From Pseudomonadota bacterium (GTDB lineage Bacteria > Pseudomonadota > Alphaproteobacteria > Acetobacterales > Acetobacteraceae), in the NCBI GenBank assembly GCA_021779655.1, contig JAJYAF010000033.1:1-11817 (forward strand): a stretch of DNA of 11,817 nucleotides. The letters are read 5' to 3'. The translations under genes were made by a program, and so were the position numbers. This document shows positions 8,006 to 11,817 of this stretch, one piece after another. The notes beneath the pieces are model-generated. The model ran no database searches and was not told the origin of the DNA. It was given only the letters and a program-made list of their open reading frames with translations. Each line of letters starts with the position of its first letter. Position 1 is the stretch's first letter.

Positions 8006-9112
8006 TTATTTCACCAATTGAAGGCGCGGGCGACCTATCGACGGCGACGCCGGATCGCCGAGTATTTCTGGCCGGTACAACTCCATAAATTCATTGGGAA
8101 CTATATGAAGCAACTTGGCCATTTCCCCCAAAGAATACCCAAGTTTGTTCATATGAAATGCAACCATTTGGCGCAGCAGTTTGGGCTGCTCCTTGGCCGG
8201 TTCATTTGGCTCGCGCTTTCTATACCCAAGCTTGCTCATTTCGATCCAAAACATCTTGCTCTGATAAGGAGTAATGAGTTTTAGGCGCTCAGCCCTTATA
8301 GCAATGGCTGCCATAGAAACCTTCCAATACATCTTCATGTTTGCAAGTTGCCGAAGGTCGAATTTTCGCAGTTGTGGTTTTATTTCCTCAGCAGGCAACA
8401 AAAATGCGCCCGCGAATTCGTCGGCTTCATTTTCCATTTCTTCATCGGAGCGAACCGAGATCGTATGCATAACCATGTGGCCAAGTTCATGTGCAAGTGA
8501 AAAGCGCACGCGGTCTGCAGGGGCATGAACATTGACAAAAAACAGCGCAGGCAACCCATCAATTCTTTGGCTCATTGCGTCAATAAGGTCTGTTCCGAAA
8601 TCACAGTGGATTATGATACCGCCGTTTTCTTCAATTAAATCGATCATATTCTCAACGGGGCCGCGTGGAACCATCCACATTTCCCGAACAACCCGAGCTG
8701 CATCCTCCGGGGTCAAATAAGCTTTACTTCGCCCCTGATATTCATCTCTGTCTATTTCTGGAATAAATGCATTTCGCCTCATATCAAACGAAATGAGCAT
8801 TTTTTTTATATGCATTCTCCTTATGTTCATTTCCGCGACTATACGGCCAATTGCTTTGGCTGAGAGCTTTTTACGGCGCCGGTAATGAAAAGGAGGAAGC
8901 CCGTATGGCGTCTCTTGAATCATAAAAAAATCTTTTGGATAAGCGAGTTTTTGAGCGATGTCTCCTAAAACATCGTCTGGCGGCGTTAAAATTCCGATCT
9001 CGTATTTTGACAACGTGCCTTGTCCAAGGCAAATGGCCGCGGCTAATTCGGCTTGTGTCATGCCTCGTGACTCTCTGGCGAGAGTCAACATATGATGGTT
9101 ATAGTTCGACAT
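8006..9112 (-). CDS. XRE-family HTH regulator fused to ImmA/IrrE metallopeptidase
   Basis: A 368-residue two-domain protein. Residues about 7–65 are a Cro/C1-type helix-turn-helix (LARESRGMTQAELAAAICLGQGTLSKYE). Residues about 150–245 are a DUF955 zinc peptidase. The metal site is FSLAHELGHMVMH, with His208, Glu209 and His212, and the third ligand is probably Glu229 in ENEADEFAGAFLLP. The C-terminal third (250–368) contains LGYSLGEMAKLLHIVPNEF, like other long members. Family precedent: ImmA cleaves the phage or ICE repressor ImmR, CapP cleaves the CBASS repressor CapH, and XRE–ImmA fusions often pair with toxins. AAGGA lies eight bases before the ATG. The 182-aa gene ends only 18 bp upstream, so the two are co-transcribed. 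This region has lower GC than the flanking chromosome. The actual substrate is unknown. Confidence 0.92.
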   Translation of the reverse strand: MSNYNHHMLTLARESRGMTQAELAAAICLGQGTLSKYEIGILTPPDDVLGDIAQKLAYPKDFFMIQETPYGLPPFHYRRRKKLSAKAIGRIVAEMNIRRMHIKKMLISFDMRRNAFIPEIDRDEYQGRSKAYLTPEDAARVVREMWMVPRGPVENMIDLIEENGGIIIHCDFGTDLIDAMSQRIDGLPALFFVNVHAPADRVRFSLAHELGHMVMHTISVRSDEEMENEADEFAGAFLLPAEEIKPQLRKFDLRQLANMKMYWKVSMAAIAIRAERLKLITPYQSKMFWIEMSKLGYRKREPNEPAKEQPKLLRQMVAFHMNKLGYSLGEMAKLLHIVPNEFMELYRPEILGDPASPSIGRPRLQLVK

Positions 9113-9130
9113 AACTGAATCCTTGTTGTC

Positions 9131-9679
9131 TTACAAAGACCCTTGGCGCGTTACATCTTTCCAGATAGGCGCGCCACGCGCCCTTTCCTCATGAGGCACG
9201 ATAGACACGCACCACCGCGTCCTTTTGCGTCCAATTGGATGTGCCACTTGGGTTCGCACAAACACCGTGGAAGTGGCATCCAAAAGGTATCCGGCGGTCA
9301 GTCGCAAAGGCGGCATCGGTAGTCCAGGCAAATCATTACCCTTATCAAAGTCTTTTGCCTGCTTGGTAGGATAGTTTTTTGTAAGTCCATCTTCATCCAT
9401 CTTTTTAAGACGGACAACGACCTTTGCATCCGTAAACAGCCACAATTTCAAACCGCGCACGTCGAGCTCACGTATGCCCTCGCGCCCCGCAAAACGCCTC
9501 CCAGCTTCGGCGTTCATATGAGCGTAGGTACAAGCAGCCTGTGCCCGAAGATCATGCTCAAGAAGTACATTGCTTGGGTAAGAACGGTATAGAGAGTGAG
9601 CAGCACGAGCGATTTGGTCAAACTCGTCCAAGGTCTGGCCAAGCGCAGACATAATCTGATCAAGTGAGCGATGCGGCAT
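9131..9679 (-). CDS. Uncharacterised 182-aa partner of the XRE–ImmA protein
   Basis: I do not recognise this family. The N-terminal half (about 1–65) looks helical (SLDQIMSALGQTLDEFDQIARAAH). It is followed by a mixed segment, LDVRGLKLWLFTDAKVVVRLKKMD (72–95), and a beta-rich C-terminal half with LRLTAGYLLDATSTVFVRTQV and RTRWCVSIVP. There is no signal peptide or membrane helix, so it is probably cytosolic. The start at 9679 has GGGGGA five bases upstream; an in-frame TTG at 9703 is less likely. It is the first gene of an operon with the XRE–ImmA gene, has its own promoter with a 12-bp tandem repeat upstream, and lies inside the transposon. By position it could be a toxin, an effector or the peptidase's substrate; nothing in the sequence decides this. 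Confidence 0.8.
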   Translation of the reverse strand: MPHRSLDQIMSALGQTLDEFDQIARAAHSLYRSYPSNVLLEHDLRAQAACTYAHMNAEAGRRFAGREGIRELDVRGLKLWLFTDAKVVVRLKKMDEDGLTKNYPTKQAKDFDKGNDLPGLPMPPLRLTAGYLLDATSTVFVRTQVAHPIGRKRTRWCVSIVPHEERARGAPIWKDVTRQGSL

Positions 9680-9702
9680 GGAATCCCCCAAAAATCCACC
9701 CA

Positions 9703-9731
9703 AATCTACCAGAAAAACGGAATAAAAACAA
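9703..9731 (-). promoter_or_regulatory. Putative promoter of the 182-aa/XRE–ImmA operon
   Basis: On the minus strand, TTGTTT (9731–9726) and TAGATT (9708–9703) are separated by exactly 17 bp in an AT-rich stretch. Transcription would start about 15–20 bases before the ATG at 9679. The flanking 12-bp tandem repeat lies directly upstream of the -35. Confidence 0.5.
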
Positions 9732-9732
9732 G

Positions 9733-9756
9733 AAAAATATTCCTAAAAATATTCCT
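9733..9756. repeat. Perfect 12-bp tandem repeat, candidate operator
   Basis: AAAAATATTCCT occurs twice without a gap (9733–9744 and 9745–9756). It sits one base upstream of the putative -35 of the cargo operon, whose second gene encodes an XRE DNA-binding protein. The two copies are spaced about one helical turn apart, which fits cooperative binding by a dimer. Confidence 0.7.
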
Positions 9757-9764
9757 TGTTGCCG

Positions 9765-9992
9765 CTAATCCTTGGTCTTCCAACGTTTTTCTGCCGCCTT
9801 CTTGGCGATCTCAGCCCTCCGCTCCGGGGTCATATTCCGAGCGCGGGCAGCCCCACCGAGCTTCCCAAGGGTAGTAGCAGCTGATGTAGGCGCGATGTCT
9901 TCGCTTTCCTCGCCGGTCGCGATTCGCATGACCTTCACGGCGTTGCCGATCACGTCGGCAGGGCGCTTCTCGCCTCGGGGGCCTTTAGGCAT
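9765..9992 (-). CDS. Small basic conserved protein, 75 aa
   Basis: The protein begins MPKGPRGEKRPADVIGNAVKVMRIATGE. It ends in a lysine/arginine/alanine-rich tail, LGGAARARNMTPERRAEIAKKAAEKRWKTK. Both ends match a family of small alphaproteobacterial proteins often labelled as RNA-binding or regulatory; I know no confirmed function. The composition suggests nucleic-acid contact by the C-terminal helix. The start ATG overlaps the last 8 bases of the preceding 67-aa gene, so translational coupling is expected. A longer in-frame reading upstream of 9992 runs through that gene and is not credible. It is the second gene of a transposon cargo pair. Confidence 0.8.
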   Translation of the reverse strand: MPKGPRGEKRPADVIGNAVKVMRIATGEESEDIAPTSAATTLGKLGGAARARNMTPERRAEIAKKAAEKRWKTKD

Positions 9993-10188
9993 CTTTACGC
10001 TTCCCGATGATGATGTTTGTTCCATCATCAAACATAGCGATGCGAGGATAGGTTTTGCGGAATTTATCATAGGCTGCGCGTACTCCTTGGGACAACTCGC
10101 CGGACGAGTCGTCAAATGTACCGCTGATTTCAAACTCGTAGGCGTCGATCTCGCGATTATCGACCTTTAGAGCCACGCGCACTTTCAT
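9985..10188 (-). CDS. Uncharacterised 67-aa protein overlapping the 75-aa gene
   Basis: The protein starts MKVRVALKVDNREIDAYEFEISG and includes AAYDKFRKTYPRIAMFDDGTNIIIG. The alternating N-terminus suggests a beta hairpin followed by a helix. I do not recognise the family. Its stop codon overlaps the start of the next gene (ATGCCTAA), which supports both being real and expressed together. A weak AGGA lies about 13 bases upstream and GGA is closer. It is the cargo gene nearest the right inverted repeat. Confidence 0.65.
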   Translation of the reverse strand: MKVRVALKVDNREIDAYEFEISGTFDDSSGELSQGVRAAYDKFRKTYPRIAMFDDGTNIIIGKRKDA

Positions 10189-10202
10189 ATTCCATGTGTC
10201 CT

Positions 10203-10220
10203 ATGCTTTCCGCTAAGCAT
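10203..10220. promoter_or_regulatory. Small hairpin or operator upstream of the 67-aa gene
   Basis: ATGCTT (10203–10208) and AAGCAT (10215–10220) are inverted repeats around a 6-base loop. They lie 15–32 bases upstream of the 67-aa start. It could be a repressor site or a leader structure; the support is weak. Confidence 0.3.
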
Positions 10221-10270
10221 GGGCCATCCTGGGAAAAAATGCATGCCCCGACGAGTCTCATTCTTGGGAT

Positions 10271-10290
10271 TTTCAAACTGAGACACTACC
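10271..10290 (-). repeat. Right terminal inverted repeat
   Basis: TTTCAAACTGAGACACTACC is the exact reverse complement of the left end at 7072–7091. It marks the outer edge of the transposon, 80 bp upstream of the first cargo gene start. Confidence 0.95.
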
Positions 10291-10298
10291 TTTCAGGC
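10291..10298. repeat. Right target-site duplication
   Basis: TTTCAGGC follows the right inverted repeat and matches GTTCAGGC at 7064–7071 at seven of eight positions. The TCA in it is the reverse complement of the TGA stop codon of the glucosidase gene. Confidence 0.7.
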
Positions 10299-11817
10299 GG
10301 ACGGGCGATCCACGCTTTGATCGGGCTTGAAAATCCGCACGGTGAAATTTTTCCCCCGCCAATGGCCGTCCTTGAGCTGCCAGGTGAATTCGATGACCGT
10401 TTCAGGCGGCAGATCCGCAACGGGCAGCTCGGCGGTCTCTATCCCCAGGCCATGATCCGCGCTTTCGGTGCTATTGACCGTCTTCCAGCCATCGGTGCTC
10501 CAGGTGACGGCGGCGGGGCCGGGAAGCTGGATGCGCAGCGCCTGGCCCGCCGGAATCCGGCTGCGCCACCACGTCTCCCGCCAGTCGCGGCAGCGCGGCG
10601 GGGTGTGGTTCTCGATATAGCGGTGCGCGGTCTGCGGCGGCAGGTCGAATACCGCGCCGTCGCGCAGGGAGCGCAGCAGCTTGATATACTCCGCATGCGC
10701 CCAGACCAGCGGCATGGCGGAGCCGCTCGGCCGGCCGCGGAACAGCTCGCGTTCCGGAATATCCTCCGCATCCCATATCTGTTCGGGCAGCAGGCCGCCG
10801 GCGCTGGTGCTGCCCTCCAGGGTCTTGCACAGCCGCTCCGCCTCCTCCAGGTCGCCGGCGGCGATGGCGCAATGCGCGCGCTCGCCGGTGAGCAGGGGCC
10901 AGGCCCGCCCGTGCCCGGTGCCGTCGAACGGGCTGCCGTCGTCATGCTCGCCATAGCCGTCCCGGTTGTAGCGGTGCCAGAGCGGGCCCTGCGGGAGATC
11001 CACTTTCGTGACATGGTCGATCACCTTCAGGCTGTCGCGGATGCGCTTATCGTGCGGGGAGCGCAGCCCGAGCCGCACCAGCGCCACCACATCGGCGCCG
11101 ACCAGCGCCTCCGGGGCGATTTCCGCCTCCTCCGCCGGCCGGTTCTTCACGGCGATGTTGCCGTCGCCCACCTGCGCGAGGTCGCGGTTGCCTTCATCGC
11201 GGATGCGCAGATAGTAGCCATCGACATTGCAGGCCTTGGCAAGCTCGGTCCCGGTTACATAGATCCAGCTTTCCAGGTCGGCGTTCCAGGCATCGGCGGT
11301 ATCGCGCATGAAAGCCGCCTCGCCGTGGCGGCCGAGCCGCTCGGCCAGCTCCGCCGCCGCCAGCAGGCCGGCGATTTCCACGGCGATGGTGGCCGGCGTG
11401 TAGCCGGAATTCTCCTCCCAGCGGTCCTGGCCCGTGGACGGCCCGTGGGTGACGATGAAGGCGCAGGCCTTGCGGATCATCGGCCAGAATTCCGCGAGCT
11501 CGCCCTCCGCCACCGCGCCGTGGCGGAAACACAGATCGAGCAGCAGCAACGGAAAGGCGGTTTCATCGAGCTGCGTGCCGCTCCAGTAGGGCGTGCCGTC
11601 CAGCCAGTTGTTCTGCCGCCAATGCCCGTCTTCCTCCTGGACCACGCGCAGGTAATCCAGCGTGCGCCGCGCATCGTCCCGCGCGCCGCAGGCCAGCAAT
11701 GCGCCCGCCGTCTCCACCAGATCGCGAGGCCAGACCAGATGGTAGCCGCCGATATCGTCGTCCCCCTTGGCGAAGCCCCAGGGAATCGACAGGCTGGCGA
11801 TGCTGCCGCCGGGGAAA
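10293..11817 (-). CDS. GH15 glucoamylase-type glycosidase, 3' part (5' end outside window)
   Basis: The frame is open to the right edge, giving about 508 residues of the C-terminal part. It includes the GH15 signature LSIPWGFAKGDDDIGGYHLVWPRDLVE, followed by WRQNNWLDGTPYWSGTQLDETAFPLLL. DRWEENSGYTPATIAVE carries the presumed general acid, and GGLLPEQIWDAEDIPE the presumed catalytic base, by precedent from prokaryotic glucoamylases and glucodextranases. The alpha/alpha-barrel ends in SGSAMPLVWAHAEYIKLLRS. A beta-rich C-terminal segment with WSTDGWKTVNS and WQLKDGHWRGKNFTVRIF follows and resembles a carbohydrate-associated domain. It releases glucose from alpha-1,4 or alpha-1,6 glucans. The transposon inserted at its stop codon without changing the protein but removed its native downstream region. 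The GTG within the window at 11717 is not the start. Confidence 0.93.
   Translation of the reverse strand, partial: FPGGSIASLSIPWGFAKGDDDIGGYHLVWPRDLVETAGALLACGARDDARRTLDYLRVVQEEDGHWRQNNWLDGTPYWSGTQLDETAFPLLLLDLCFRHGAVAEGELAEFWPMIRKACAFIVTHGPSTGQDRWEENSGYTPATIAVEIAGLLAAAELAERLGRHGEAAFMRDTADAWNADLESWIYVTGTELAKACNVDGYYLRIRDEGNRDLAQVGDGNIAVKNRPAEEAEIAPEALVGADVVALVRLGLRSPHDKRIRDSLKVIDHVTKVDLPQGPLWHRYNRDGYGEHDDGSPFDGTGHGRAWPLLTGERAHCAIAAGDLEEAERLCKTLEGSTSAGGLLPEQIWDAEDIPERELFRGRPSGSAMPLVWAHAEYIKLLRSLRDGAVFDLPPQTAHRYIENHTPPRCRDWRETWWRSRIPAGQALRIQLPGPAAVTWSTDGWKTVNSTESADHGLGIETAELPVADLPPETVIEFTWQLKDGHWRGKNFTVRIFKPDQSVDRPSA

Larger units (their letters stand above)
7072..10290 (-). mobile_element. 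IS1-family-type transposon ('transporter IS') carrying four passenger genes
   Basis: The ends are perfect 20-bp inverted repeats (7072–7091 and 10271–10290) flanked by a near-perfect 8-bp target duplication. The only transposase is next to the left end. About 2.3 kb of additional genes lie between its start and the right end, with no inner inverted repeat to suggest a simple IS of about 1 kb. All five genes lie on the minus strand, and the peptidase operon is visibly lower in GC than the flanking chromosome. This is the layout known as a transporter IS (tIS), in which one IS carries cargo. The element sits exactly at the 3' end of the glucosidase gene. Its transposase is frameshifted, so mobility now probably depends on a relative elsewhere. 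Confidence 0.88.

Overview
The window is a stretch of high-GC chromosome whose protein families point to an alphaproteobacterium. The evidence is the aspartate aminotransferase, the OxyR–AhpC–AhpD set, the GH15 enzyme, and a small periplasmic protein of a type I associate with acetic-acid-bacteria and sphingomonad relatives. The genus cannot be fixed from the sequence alone. Most genes are ordinary single-copy metabolic or stress genes. A lower-GC mobile element of 3,219 bp interrupts them near the right side.

Region 1 (1–2969) is an envelope and peroxide-defence block. The 3' end of an outer-membrane beta-barrel gene meets, tail to tail, an oxyR gene with both redox cysteines. oxyR is divergent from ahpC, and ahpD follows in the same direction. 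AhpC is of the mycobacterial type (three cysteines, C55/C169/C171), and AhpD carries the complete E118/C130/C133/H137 site. Together they form a self-contained, OxyR-controlled peroxidase and its thiol reductant. The ahpC–ahpD gap holds a perfect 16-bp tandem duplication, a very stable GC hairpin and a 16-bp palindrome.

Region 2 (2987–6831) holds an aspartate aminotransferase, a small secreted two-cysteine protein, a five-copy 26-bp hairpin minisatellite, an aldo/keto reductase and a cation diffusion facilitator.

Region 3 (7072–10290) is a transposon bounded by perfect 20-bp terminal inverted repeats and an 8-bp target duplication with one mismatch. At its left end is an IS1-family-type DDE transposase broken by a single-base frameshift just before the likely catalytic glutamate. 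The rest is cargo, all on the minus strand: a 67-aa/75-aa overlapping gene pair, then an uncharacterised 182-aa gene coupled to an XRE–ImmA/IrrE metallopeptidase gene. A promoter with a perfect 12-bp tandem repeat just upstream drives the second pair. The layout resembles a 'transporter IS' carrying a regulatory, toxin–antitoxin-like or defence-like module, and it is the most novel part of the window.

Region 4 (10293–11817) is the 3' part of a GH15 glucoamylase-type glycosidase. The transposon landed exactly at its stop codon, which lies inside the target duplication, so the protein is intact but separated from its original downstream sequence.
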